From JAPOUP01 sp965201085 (GTDB lineage: Bacteria > Pseudomonadota > Alphaproteobacteria > Rhodobacterales > Rhodobacteraceae), in the NCBI GenBank assembly GCA_965201085.1, contig CBDAVS010000022.1, positions 1-64,000 of the forward strand: 64,000 nt of DNA, in the 5' to 3' direction. The notes under the pieces were generated by a model that was not told the DNA's origin, did no database searches, and worked only from the letters and a program-made list of their open reading frames with translations. Within the stretch, counting starts at the first letter, position 1. Every line of letters starts with the position of its first letter. Shown one piece after another: positions 49,119 through 58,499 of this stretch. The translations under genes were made by a program, and so were the position numbers.

Positions 49119-50978
49119 ATGTCCGACGCTGAAGCGATCACCGACGAGCACATCAGGAGCGGCCTGCGGACGGTACGGCGTGTGACGCCATACCTTTGGC
49201 CGCGTGGACAGATGTGGGTGAAATACCGCGTCATCCTCGCGATGCTCGCATTGCTTGTCTCGAAGGTGATCGCCGTCGGTACGCCTTTTTTCTACAAGGC
49301 CGCCGTTGACGCTCTTGCGGGCGAAACTCCCGATCCGGTGATGATGCTGACAGTCGGTGCCGTTGGGCTGACAATCGCTTACGGTGTCGCACGGCTGATG
49401 AATGTCGGCTTCCAGCAACTCCGCGACGTTTTTTTCGCCCGCGTAGGTCAGAGAGCCCTTCGACAGCTGGCGCTGGAGACATTCAGGCACATCCACCGAC
49501 TTTCGATGCGCTACCACATAACCCGAAAGACCGGCGGGCTTTCCCGGATCATCGAGCGCGGCGTCAAGGGAGTCGAGTTTCTCCTGCGCTTCCTCCTATT
49601 TTCGGTTGGACCGCTTATTCTGGAACTGGCGATGATCGGTGTGGTCCTCGCGGTGGTGTTCCATATCTGGTATCTCGCAGTCGTGGCCGTGACCATCGCA
49701 CTTTACGTCGTATTCACGTTCAAGATCACCGAATGGCGCGTCAGGATCCGCAAGATCATGAACGATCAGGACACCGACGCTAACCAAAAGGCGGTGGACA
49801 GCCTGCTGAATTTCGAAACCGTCAAATATTTTGGGGCTGAAAGCCGCGAATCCGAACGCTATGATCAGGCGATGGCCGGGTATGAGGCGGCGGCGATTCG
49901 GACGTCGTATTCGTTGGCGTTTCTCAATTTCGGTCAGTCATTGCTGATCACTTCCGGCTTGGTCGCGGTGATGGTCATGGCTGCGGTCGGCGTTCAGCGG
50001 GGGGCTTTGACCGTCGGAGACTTCGTGATGGTCAACGCCTATATGATTCAGATCACCATGCCGTTGAATTTTCTCGGGACCGTGTATCGCGAGATCCGTC
50101 AGGCGTTGGTGGATATGGGCGAGATGTTCGATTTACTTGACCAGCCGCCGGAGGTCATGGATCGCGAGGGTGCCGGGGAGCTTAAGGTCACCGGTGGAGA
50201 GGTTGAACTTAACGGCGTAGTCTTTCGCTACGAGGACGCCCGTCCCATCCTTCAGGGATTGAGCCTGACCGTTCACGCGGGTAGGACCGTTGCGGTCGTC
50301 GGGCCGTCGGGCTCGGGAAAGTCGACGATCGGGCGGTTACTGTTCCGGTTCTACGACGTGACTTCGGGCAGTCTAAGCATTGATGGGCAGGATATACGCG
50401 ACGTCACTCAGGAAAGCCTTCATGCCAAGGTTGGAGTCGTTCCTCAGGACACGGTGCTCTTCAACGACACGATTTACTATAACATCGCGTATGGCCGCCC
50501 CGATGCGGCCCGTCAGGACGTGGAGGCGGCGGCGAAGGCCGCGAAGATACATGACTTTATCTTTGGACTTCCCGATGGGTACGACTCGGTTGTCGGGGAA
50601 CGTGGGCTCAAACTTTCCGGTGGCGAAAAGCAGCGTGTGGGCATTGCGCGGACGCTTTTGAAAAATCCTCCGATCCTGCTTCTGGACGAGGCGACAAGCG
50701 CCCTCGATTCGGAGACAGAGGCTGAAATCCAGGAAGAGCTTCGCGCGATGGGTGAGGGGCGGACCGTAATCACCATCGCCCACAGACTCTCGACCATTGT
50801 CCACGCGGATCTGATCGTCGTGCTCGAAAGAGGTACGATTGTCGAAAAAGGAGATCACGAAGGTCTGTTGGCGATCGGTGGTCGCTACGCGGCACTTTGG
50901 CACGGGCAGGCGACGGAGCAGGGGGACCATTCGCGGCAATCTGCAGGTGGTCATTCCGCACTGGTGGAGTTTGTGTGA
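49119..50978 (+). CDS. Atm1/HMT1-type ABC exporter
   Basis: A half-transporter of 619 residues with six membrane helices and then an ATPase. The segment NFETVKYFGAESRESERYDQAM followed by RTSYSLAFLNFGQSL is the hallmark of the Atm1 group, which exports glutathione-linked sulfur or metal compounds used in cytosolic iron-sulfur work or metal detoxification. Walker A is GPSGSGKST at about 394, the signature LSGGEKQRVGIARTLL at about 500, and Walker B ILLLDEATSALD. It is complete. The stop is 20 bases from an ISNCY-type element. Confidence 0.93.
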   Translation: MSDAEAITDEHIRSGLRTVRRVTPYLWPRGQMWVKYRVILAMLALLVSKVIAVGTPFFYKAAVDALAGETPDPVMMLTVGAVGLTIAYGVARLMNVGFQQLRDVFFARVGQRALRQLALETFRHIHRLSMRYHITRKTGGLSRIIERGVKGVEFLLRFLLFSVGPLILELAMIGVVLAVVFHIWYLAVVAVTIALYVVFTFKITEWRVRIRKIMNDQDTDANQKAVDSLLNFETVKYFGAESRESERYDQAMAGYEAAAIRTSYSLAFLNFGQSLLITSGLVAVMVMAAVGVQRGALTVGDFVMVNAYMIQITMPLNFLGTVYREIRQALVDMGEMFDLLDQPPEVMDREGAGELKVTGGEVELNGVVFRYEDARPILQGLSLTVHAGRTVAVVGPSGSGKSTIGRLLFRFYDVTSGSLSIDGQDIRDVTQESLHAKVGVVPQDTVLFNDTIYYNIAYGRPDAARQDVEAAAKAAKIHDFIFGLPDGYDSVVGERGLKLSGGEKQRVGIARTLLKNPPILLLDEATSALDSETEAEIQEELRAMGEGRTVITIAHRLSTIVHADLIVVLERGTIVEKGDHEGLLAIGGRYAALWHGQATEQGDHSRQSAGGHSALVEFV

Positions 50979-50998
50979 CTGAATTCTCCGATATATAG

Positions 50999-51995
50999 TG
51001 TCCGCCAGAAAACCCCGTGTTTTTCCGGGGATCGGGCTGAATCCGGTGGATTCCGGCTTCACGGGACACTGGCCGGGCCCGTCGAAGCGTTGCCGGGGGC
51101 TTTGGCTGGATGGCCGGAGGCAGGAACGTAAAGCGAACACTCGGCTCCCGCCGGCCCGCGGGCACGCCGGTCCGGGCCCCGCCGCCCGTGACGGTGGTCC
51201 GGGCCATCGAGGGGAATCCGCCGAAACCCGTCGCGGACGGGGCGGGGGGCCGCACCGGATGCCCGTCTCCAACGGGGGCGGCGACGGCATGCTGACGGCG
51301 GAGACCGCCCTGCGGCGGCACCAACCGCGCTGGAGGATCGAGTGCCTGTTCAGGGCGCTGAGGACCGGGACGCGCATCAAGGACGCAGGCCCGACGCCGC
51401 GGACGACCTGCGCGGGTGCCCCACCTTCGACGCGGTAACGGCGCTGCGCGTCCGGGACCTCCAGCTTCCGGCTCGGGGAGAGCCCCGACAGCCCCGCGGA
51501 GCGCCATGCCGCCGCCGGGAGCGGTGGGGCCGTGGTCATCCACGCCGCCTACGGGCGCGTAACCGGGCCTCCCGGGCGCCGCCGGAACCCGACATGGCCA
51601 CAGGCCGCTACGTCACGCCCGTGGCCTGTCCGGCCGGCTTCCGGCCCACGAAGCGCCAGCCGCCGCCGGGGACCCGGAAGCTCCGGCAGGGACCGTGCAT
51701 CCTCAACGTGGCGGAGACCCACGCCCGGGCTATCCGCGCCCGGACGGAGCGGAAACCGGAATACGGGTAGCGGAGACGGGGTATGGTCCGGTCGGGGGTG
51801 TGGTAGTGACAGGCGCCGGGCCCCGCCGAGGGTCGTGGACCCTGCGCACGGCGGCCTCCAGTGGCGAAGATTGGTGGATCCAGCCGTATATGGTAGCGAA
51901 TCCGCCACCTGACCGCCATATCCGGTGAATCCCCGCAAGGCGGATTCCGTCATTTACCGCGAAAAACCCATGACTTGGGGGTTTTCTGGCGGACA
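50999..51995 (-). mobile_element. Chimeric ISNCY element (copy 5) holding IS4 debris
   Basis: Both outer ends are ISNCY ends (TGTCCGCCAGAAAACC and its partner ending GGCGGACA). The first ~185 and last ~185 bases match the distal and proximal non-coding ends of ISNCY. The inside (about 51185-51812) is decayed IS4-type transposase DNA (RHQPRWRIECLFRALRTG, TFDAVTALRVRDL), ending with the IS4 end TAGTGACAG at 51812. The 8-bp flanks differ (ATATATAG and CAATTTAG). It codes for nothing complete. Confidence 0.8.
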
Positions 51996-52077
51996 CAATT
52001 TAGCGCCGTGTGCGATCTCAGGAGCGGGTCTCAAAAATTTTAATTCCTTCTGTGCCTGATACGCCGAGGACCGCCGT

Positions 52078-52857
52078 TCAGGCGTCAAGCTCGACGATAA
52101 CCGGAACGTGATCGGATGGCTTCGTTCGGTCTCTCACGTGCTCATCGATGTGGCAGTCGATCAAGATATCGGCTGCTTGGGGCGTTAGCAGGAAATGGTC
52201 AATACGGATGCCGTCGTTGCGCCGCCGTGCCCCTCCTTGGTAGTCCCAGAACGTATAATGTCCCGGCTCGTTGACACGGGTGCGAAACGCATCGGTATAT
52301 CCGAGATTGGTGATCTTTCGGAACGCATTGCGGGTCTCCTGCAGGAAGAGTGCATCGGATTTCCAGGCTTCGGGGCGCGCGGCGTCCTCGGCTTGTGGGA
52401 TGACGTTGTAATCACCTGCCATTAGGGCGGGTTCTTCCGCATCCAACAGCGCTCGTGCCTGTGAATTCAGACGCTCCATCCAGGCAAGTTTGTATTGGTA
52501 TTTCGGTCCTGGGGTGGGGTTGCCGTTCGGGAGGTAGAGACCGCAGACGCGCACGGCTTTCCTGTTGACGACCGTCGCTTCGATCCATCTCGCTTGGTCG
52601 TCACTTTCATCGCCGGGAAGGCCTCTCCGTATGTCTTCGATCTGTATCTTTGATAGAATGGCAACACCGTTGAAGCTTTTCTGGCCGTGGACGGCGACAT
52701 TGTAGCCACGTTCCTCGAAATGGTCGGAAGGAAATGCCTCATCGACCGACTTGATTTCCTGAAGCAGCACCACATCCGGCTGCGCCTCTTCGAGCCAGTC
52801 GGTCAACGCTTCGATACGCGCTTTGATGCCATTGATATTGAAGGTTGCGATTTTCAT
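52078..52857 (-). CDS. xthA: Exodeoxyribonuclease III / AP endonuclease
   Basis: A 259-residue base-excision repair nuclease that cuts at abasic sites and degrades 3' ends. It starts MKIATFNINGIKARIEALTDWL. Catalytic segments are LLQEIKSVDEAFP (E, metal), GLYLPNGNP, LMAGDYNVIPQAEDA (D, N) and KPSDHVPVIVELDA (D, H) at the C-terminus. The sequence is complete. In related genomes it neighbours erpA and dgt. Here about 4 kb of IS DNA lies between. Confidence 0.95.
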   Translation of the reverse strand: MKIATFNINGIKARIEALTDWLEEAQPDVVLLQEIKSVDEAFPSDHFEERGYNVAVHGQKSFNGVAILSKIQIEDIRRGLPGDESDDQARWIEATVVNRKAVRVCGLYLPNGNPTPGPKYQYKLAWMERLNSQARALLDAEEPALMAGDYNVIPQAEDAARPEAWKSDALFLQETRNAFRKITNLGYTDAFRTRVNEPGHYTFWDYQGGARRRNDGIRIDHFLLTPQAADILIDCHIDEHVRDRTKPSDHVPVIVELDA

Positions 52858-52896
52858 TGCGGCTCCAGATCGGATTCTAGCAGATGAGGGCACTGA

Positions 52897-53902
52897 GAGT
52901 TTGTTCCATAAGCTGAGTGGTCCCGCAGGATGTGGTATTCCAGATTGACCGTTTACCCAAATCCGGAGATCGCCATGCCCTGGAACAGGACCACCCAACA
53001 GCTCCATAAGCGCTCGGACGACCACAGTCAAAATGACCTGACCGACGCCGAATGGACCGTCGTCGAGCCGATGCTTCCGAAGCGGGGAAGGATGGGACGG
53101 CCGCGCGAGGTCGACCTTCGGTCGGTGTTCGACGCGGGCCGGTATATCCTGTCCACGGGATGCCGGTGGCGTGCGTTACCCTCTGGATATCCACCGTTTT
53201 CCACCGACCGGAACCATTTTCATGCATGGCGGCGGAGCGGGCTCCTGGAGCGTCTCGTGCATCGTCTCCGGGACCTCGCGCGGCGGTGTCCGGGGCGCTC
53301 CGCGGAGCCGACCGCCGCCCCGGTCGACAGCCGGCCGGTGAGGACCACGGAGAGCGGCGGCCCCCGCGGCCACCACGCCGGGAAGAGGGTGAAGGGGAGG
53401 AAAAGGCACCTGATCGTGGACGCCGACGGCACGCCGATCGTCATGACGGTTCGCACCGCCGATATCCAGGACCGGGACGGGGCGCCGGACCTGATCGCGA
53501 AGCTGCTGGAGACGGCCCCGACGGTGTGTAGGCTGTTCGCCGACGGTGGCCACCCGGGTCCGAAGCTGCGGGAACGGCCTGGGGGGATGGGGTTGTCGAA
53601 CGTGATCAGGATCGTCGAAAAACCGAAGAATGTCAAAGGGTTCACTGTTCCCTGCCGCCGGTGGGTCGTGGAGCGGACCTTCGCCTGGATGGGCCGGTGC
53701 CGCCGCCTGTCGAAAGATTACGAAAGGCTCAGCGAGAACTCGCTGGCATCCGGGGTGAGGCATCACGCGCCACCGGTCCGGGCGTGAGTGAGGCACGAAC
53801 GAACGCTGGCCGCCTGCCGGTTCCTGCTCAGGCGGGTGGCGAGGGCGTCAACTCCATGAAAAACAATAGCTTAATCATATCAGTGACTTATGATTCAAAC
53901 TC
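52897..53902 (+). mobile_element. IS5-family element, copy 4
   Basis: 1006 bp, flanked by TGA at 52894-52896 and 53903-53905. Same ends as the others (one change in the left end, ATAAGCTGAG). It carries the short transposase version with a 48-base net gain. Confidence 0.92.
52975..53787 (+). CDS. IS5-family transposase (C-terminally short version)
   Basis: 270 residues with the same early end as the copy at 36656 (SLASGVRHHAPPVRA). More diverged from copy 1 than copies 3 and 5 are: PVDSRPVRTTESGG instead of PVDSQSVKTT. The catalytic acidic residues remain. Confidence 0.8.
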   Translation: MPWNRTTQQLHKRSDDHSQNDLTDAEWTVVEPMLPKRGRMGRPREVDLRSVFDAGRYILSTGCRWRALPSGYPPFSTDRNHFHAWRRSGLLERLVHRLRDLARRCPGRSAEPTAAPVDSRPVRTTESGGPRGHHAGKRVKGRKRHLIVDADGTPIVMTVRTADIQDRDGAPDLIAKLLETAPTVCRLFADGGHPGPKLRERPGGMGLSNVIRIVEKPKNVKGFTVPCRRWVVERTFAWMGRCRRLSKDYERLSENSLASGVRHHAPPVRA

Positions 53903-54054
53903 TGAGACAAGCCCATACTGGCGTTGTCGGGCGGGTTTTGAATATGTAGGGCGATTCCTTCGGCACTGATGGCGGGATTGTTGGTTTCAATTAATATGAC
54001 GAAATCAAACAATTAACGTAACTAGTGTCTGCTGGAAAACCCCATGTTTTCCGT

Positions 54055-55357
54055 GGCTCCGCACCCGGTCGAGGCCACGGTGCTCCAGGTTGCTGATGGC
54101 CGACCCGCCGGCGGCGTGGGCGCGCCGCGCCCCGCGGAACGCCTCCCCGCTTTCCCGGACGCGGTCCGCCTTCGACAGCCAGTCCCTGCGGGGCATCGCG
54201 TCGGCTCCGGCATCCCGGCAGGCCCCAACCGGTCCGGGGGGCTGTGCGGACCGCGGTCGAAGCTCACCACCGAGAGATCCGGGAACCGCGCCCGCGCCTC
54301 CCGCCCATGGGGACCGCCACGTCCACGTCGCTCCCCTCCCACATGACGGAACGGTGCGGGAGGAATCCGTGACGGTCCTCAAGGACGCGGACCGGAACGC
54401 CGGGCTCCACCGGGCCCCCCCGCCTTTCCCTTCGATATCCAGCGGGTGTGCGGCCCGGATATCGGGTGCACCTTCCCGCGGTGCGGGACCGTCCCGCCCT
54501 TCAGGATCCGCCGTCCGGTCAGGTCCGCCCGGGGCCTGACATGGCCGATGAAGCCCCGGATACTGTCCGATGAGCCCGGGATACCCGATGTTCCGTCCAT
54601 CTCCGCGCAGCTGGCCTCCGCCCTGTCCGCCAGCTTCAGCGCCAGCCGGAGCGGCGCCTTCACGTCCCCCGGGCGCGGGTTGGCGAGCCGTGACGTGGCC
54701 ACCCGGAGGTAGCCTTTCCGGAGCTTTCCGCAAAGGTATTCCTGCCGCCGCCAGCCGGGCGGCCCCAGCCCCCGCAGGCCCGGGACACGTCCCGGACCAT
54801 GCACCGCGCCGCGTCCATCGGCAGGCTGCGGTCGGTCGGATGATGCACATCGGTCCCGGCCACGAAGGAATGACGGCGGCCGCGCAGCGCGGCTCCAGGC
54901 TTTTCCGGCCACCCTGTGGCCCCTCTCCACGACCATCCTTCCGACCTCGGCGGGAAGCTCCGGCGAGGGGAGCGACACGCTGTCAACCGGACGCCGGTAT
55001 CCGTATCCGTCCCCGTCCCATGATCCGTGGCCCGGCCTCCGGCCCTGGCCGGATCGGGATGTGCTGGTTCGCCGGTTCCTGAAGCCGGTCGAAACCGCAC
55101 CCGGGACCCTGCCTGACCACGCCGGGCACCGGGATGGTCCATAGTTCCATCCCCGGCCTGCCGACCCGGTGGCTCTTTCCGGGCGGCACCAGCCGACCCG
55201 GAAGCCCGGACAGCCGCTTTCGGGTCCCTTCGTCGCTGTAAAGGTCCTGGAGGCCGATCAGGATCGCCGGGATGTCGTCCCTCGATCTGACGGTCGGCCT
55301 GATCCTGGTGATGTCGGGGGCGTCGGGCCGCCGCTGGGTGTCGTGGACCCTGCGCAT
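54055..55357 (-). pseudogene. ISNCY transposase, truncated and frameshifted (copy 4)
   Basis: It begins MRRVHDTQRRPDAPDITRIR at 55357, changes frame near 54980 and again near 54420, and lacks the final ~45 residues. Conserved pieces such as HSFVAGTDVHHPTD and FIGHVRPRADLTGRRILKG are readable. Not functional. Confidence 0.85.
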
Positions 55358-55570
55358 GGGGGCCTCCCGAGGGGAGGATTGCCGGATTCCGCGGCATACC
55401 CTGACTGCCATATCCGGTGAATCCCCGCAAGGCGGATTCCGTAACTTACCGCCCCCGTTCCGCTCTGAAGTGCAACACCGTTGATGGTGGGAAGCCGCGT
55501 TTCGGGTGCAGCATCCTGCGAATCGGCCGGATAACGGCGACAGTCCCTGTGCTCAGGAGAGGAGAGTGTC

Positions 55571-56534
55571 ATGCCCGAGGGCTACCGTCATCTGACCTTC
55601 GACGGAAGATGCCGGACATACGCGACGGGGAAAGGCGGGCTTTCGGACGGGGCCATCGCCAGGCGGCCGGGCCGCCATCCGGCCACCATATCGCGGGAGA
55701 TCCGACGCAACGGCGGCGGGCGGGGATACCGGCAGGGACAGGCGTGGAGGAAGGCCACCGGGCGCCGGAGCGGGGCCTCTTCGGTCCCGGGGAAGCTGAC
55801 GGAGGGGCGCCGGGCGAAGGTCGTGGCGAAGCCGGGGAGGGCTGGAGCCCGGAACAGGTCCCGGGGCGTCTCCGGCTGGAGGACCCCGGCATGGTCGGCC
55901 GTCAGCGGATATACGACCTCGTACGCGCGGACGGCGGGGACGGAGGAACGCCTTGCGGGCACCTGTGGCGGCGGGGAAAGGAACCGGACCGGCAGGGCGG
56001 CCGCCACGCGGGCCGGGGCCACATCCCGGGCCGGCGGGACATCCCGGAGCGCCCGGAAGAGGGCGGGGCGAAGGCGGGGACCGGCGACCGGGAGGCGGAT
56101 ACGGTGATCGGCGGGGGTCATGGCGGCGCGGTGGTGTCGCCCGTTGACGGATGCCCGGAATTCACGCCTGTCCAACGGGTTGACGGAAAGAGGGCGGAGG
56201 CGGCCGGCGGGGCGATGACCGACCTTCCCGAGGGTCCCGGCGCCAGGGTCCACACGATCACGGCGGACAACGGCAGGGAGTTCGCGGGGCACGCGAAGGT
56301 GGCGAAGGCGCCGGCGGCGGACTTCCTCCTCCCGACGCCCTACCACTCGTGGGAGCGGGGCCTGAACGGGACACCAACGGGCCGCCGCCCCGGTACCTGC
56401 CGAAGGGGACCGACCTGCGGCAGGTCACGGACGCCCGCGTGAAGCGGGTCCAGGACATCCTGAACGCGCGCGCCCGCAAGGCGCCCGGCCACCTGACGCC
56501 GGCGGAGGCTTTCGCGCGGGCGCGGCCTCCCTGA
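55571..56534 (+). pseudogene. IS30 transposase, frameshifted (copy C)
   Basis: It starts MPEGYRHLTFDGRCRTY at 55571 and has the helix-turn-helix. The frame is lost near 55830 (after KVVAKPG). The catalytic part is readable in another frame (ITADNGREFAGHAKVAKAP) and the last part (YLPKGTDLRQVTDARVKRVQ) in a third. Inactive. Confidence 0.85.
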
Positions 56535-56717
56535 GGCGCTTCGCCCCGTCGGCCGACGGGGGAGAGGGAATTCCGCAGGCGCGCCCGCCCGGTTTCGGTC
56601 GGGCCCCCCCTCCCGCCGCGGGGACCTGCCGCCGCCGGGAGGCCCGGTTACGCTCCGATCCGAAGGGACAGCCGCCGTATTCCGCGTGGAATCCGGGGCC
56701 CTGGCCGGAAAATCCCT

Positions 56718-56778
56718 CAACACCGGCCCGTCTCCTCCGCTCGGGCCACGCCCTCGCTCCGGAGACGGGCCGGTGTTG
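56718..56778. repeat. Sub-terminal hairpin of IS30 copy C, with a compensated base pair
   Basis: Arms CAACACCGGCCCGTCTCC (56718-56735) and the exact complement (56761-56778). Compared with copies A and B one pair has changed from C-G to T-A on both sides, so pairing is kept. Confidence 0.85.
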
Positions 56779-56913
56779 CACTTCGGACTGGAAGTGGGGC
56801 CGTGAAAAACCCGTGACTTGGGGGTTTTCTGGTGGACACTAGTTACCAATTAACTTTTCAGCGAAAAAGATCGGTTTCGTCGGAAACTTAAGTCAATTGC
56901 TCAAGTGAGCCAC

Positions 56914-57240
56914 TCAAATGGAAAATGATGTGCCGCAGCCGCAGGAACTGGTCACGTTCGGGTTGTCGATTACGAAACGCGCCCCGATCATCTCTTCCGA
57001 ATAGTCGATGGTCGCATTGGCAAGAAAGGGAAGGGACACCACATCGACCACAACGCGTTCGCCGTCAGGGCCTTGCAATACCGTGTCACCTTCGGCTGGG
57101 TCGTCAAGCGAAATATCATATTGGAAACCCGAGCATCCGCCACCATCGACGGCGATGCGCAGCGCCTTGCCGCTATCACCCGCACCGATCCTTGCGAGCT
57201 GTGCGTAGGCGCGGTCAGTGACTTTGGGTGGTATTATCAC
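56914..57240 (-). CDS. erpA: Iron-sulfur cluster insertion / A-type carrier protein
   Basis: A 108-residue HesB/IscA-family protein that delivers iron-sulfur clusters to target enzymes. I use the GTG at 57240 (MIIPPKVTDRAYAQLARIG), which matches the start of alphaproteobacterial homologues. Further upstream codons lack similarity. The three cluster cysteines are C36 in GGGCSGFQY, and C100 and C102 in SSCGCGTSFSI. It is divergent from dgt by about 76 bases, so the two genes share an upstream region. ErpA and IscA cannot be separated with certainty from sequence alone. Confidence 0.88.
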   Translation of the reverse strand: MIIPPKVTDRAYAQLARIGAGDSGKALRIAVDGGGCSGFQYDISLDDPAEGDTVLQGPDGERVVVDVVSLPFLANATIDYSEEMIGARFVIDNPNVTSSCGCGTSFSI

Positions 57241-57316
57241 GTTTCGAATTCCGGCATTCAGATCGCGGATAATCGAGGATATATGCCGTTCAGTCCCGCG
57301 CTGCAAGAACGGACAG

Positions 57317-58453
57317 ATGCTGAAGATCTACGCAACCCAGACGGATTCATCGCTTGGTCGGCTTTACCCCGAAGAGGAGAGCCGCTTCAGATCGTGTTTT
57401 CAGCGTGACCGCGACAGGATCATTCATTCAAGCGCCTTCAGGCGTCTGAAACACAAAACGCAGGTCTTCATCGAGCACGAGAGCGACTATTTTCGCACTA
57501 GGATGACGCATTCGATCGAGGTGGCGCAGGTGGCGCGAACGATCGCCTCGGCGCTCGGTCTAAACGAAGATCTCACCGAGGCTGTGGCGCTCGCGCATGA
57601 TCTGGGACATCCACCATTCGGCCATGCCGGTGAACGAGCGCTGCAGGACCTGATGAAGCCCTACGGAGGATTCGATCATAACGCACAGGCGATCCGTATC
57701 GTAACCTCTCTTGAAAGCCATTATGCTAGGTTCGATGGGCTGAATCTCTCTTGGGAAACCCTGGAGGGAATCGCCAAACACAATGGTCCGCTCAAAGGAG
57801 ACATTCCTTGTGCGTTGGCGGCTTACAACGAGCGTCACGACCTTGAACTTGACACCTTCGCGAGCCTGGAAGCTCAGGTCGCGGCCGTTGCCGATGATGT
57901 GGCTTATTGCAGTCATGATCTTCATGACGGGCTCCGTGCGAAACTGTTCACGACCGACGAATTGGAAGGGCTGCCGTTGCTAAGCGGATGTTTCGGTGAG
58001 GTAGATCGCAGATATTCTGCGCTTGATCCCTACAGGAGGCGGCATGAGGCGCTGCGGCGGTTCTTCGGACGGATGGTGGACGACGTTATCGAGCAGTCAG
58101 TCCTTCGACTCTCGGAACTTGCGCCTTCTTCAGTTGTGGATATCCGTCGGTCAGATCGCTCCGTGGTGAGCTTTTCCGACCCGTTTCGGGAGCGATTGAA
58201 CGTCATCCGAGAATTTCTATTCAATCGTATGTACCGAGCTCCGGCAGTGCTGGAAATGCGTCGCGGTGTAAAACAGGCAATCGAGGCCCTGTTTCCAATG
58301 CTCCTCTCGCGCAGGGAACTTCTACCGGAACAGTGGCGACGGGACGTGGAAGCGGCAAAAGATGAAACCGCCATGGCACGTATCGTCGCGGACTACATTT
58401 CGGGAATGACCGATCGCTTCGCGCTTCAGGAACGGAAACGGCTCTGTGGGTGA
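57317..58453 (+). CDS. dgt: Deoxyguanosinetriphosphate triphosphohydrolase-like protein
   Basis: 378 residues, starting at the ATG at 57317 (MLKIYATQTDSSLGRLYPEEES), which fits the family better than an upstream ATG at 57218. An HD-domain dNTPase that splits dNTPs to nucleoside and triphosphate. Metal ligands: H in RMTHSIEVAQVARTIA, HD in ALAHDLGHPPFGHAGE, and D in AVADDVAYCSHDLHDGL. RDRIIHSSAFRRLKHKTQVF is a family signature. IS481 begins 47 bases after the stop. The next gene expected in relatives (argS) is not seen in this window. Confidence 0.92.
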   Translation: MLKIYATQTDSSLGRLYPEEESRFRSCFQRDRDRIIHSSAFRRLKHKTQVFIEHESDYFRTRMTHSIEVAQVARTIASALGLNEDLTEAVALAHDLGHPPFGHAGERALQDLMKPYGGFDHNAQAIRIVTSLESHYARFDGLNLSWETLEGIAKHNGPLKGDIPCALAAYNERHDLELDTFASLEAQVAAVADDVAYCSHDLHDGLRAKLFTTDELEGLPLLSGCFGEVDRRYSALDPYRRRHEALRRFFGRMVDDVIEQSVLRLSELAPSSVVDIRRSDRSVVSFSDPFRERLNVIREFLFNRMYRAPAVLEMRRGVKQAIEALFPMLLSRRELLPEQWRRDVEAAKDETAMARIVADYISGMTDRFALQERKRLCG

Positions 58454-58499
58454 TTGATCGGAGTAAGGGGGAGTTCGGCCCCATTACGTGAATTAGTCT

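Larger units (their letters stand above)
55452..56799 (+). mobile_element. IS30-family element, copy C (degenerate)
   Basis: 1348 bp with CCCCC- and GGGG-ended inverted repeats, flanked by CCG at 55449-55451 and 56800-56802. It is inserted in the end region of ISNCY copy 4. More diverged and more GC-rich than copies A and B. Confidence 0.88.
54026..56838 (-). mobile_element. ISNCY-family element, copy 4, interrupted by IS30
   Basis: The ends are TGTCTGCTGGAAAAC at 54026 and its partner ending GGTGGACA at 56838. It has lost about 350 bases of the 3' end next to 54050, where the codons for VRSHGK run straight into terminal sequence. IS30 copy C is inserted 36 bases from the other end. Flanks are GTAACTAG and CTAGTTAC, which are reverse complements and not direct repeats. 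Confidence 0.85.
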
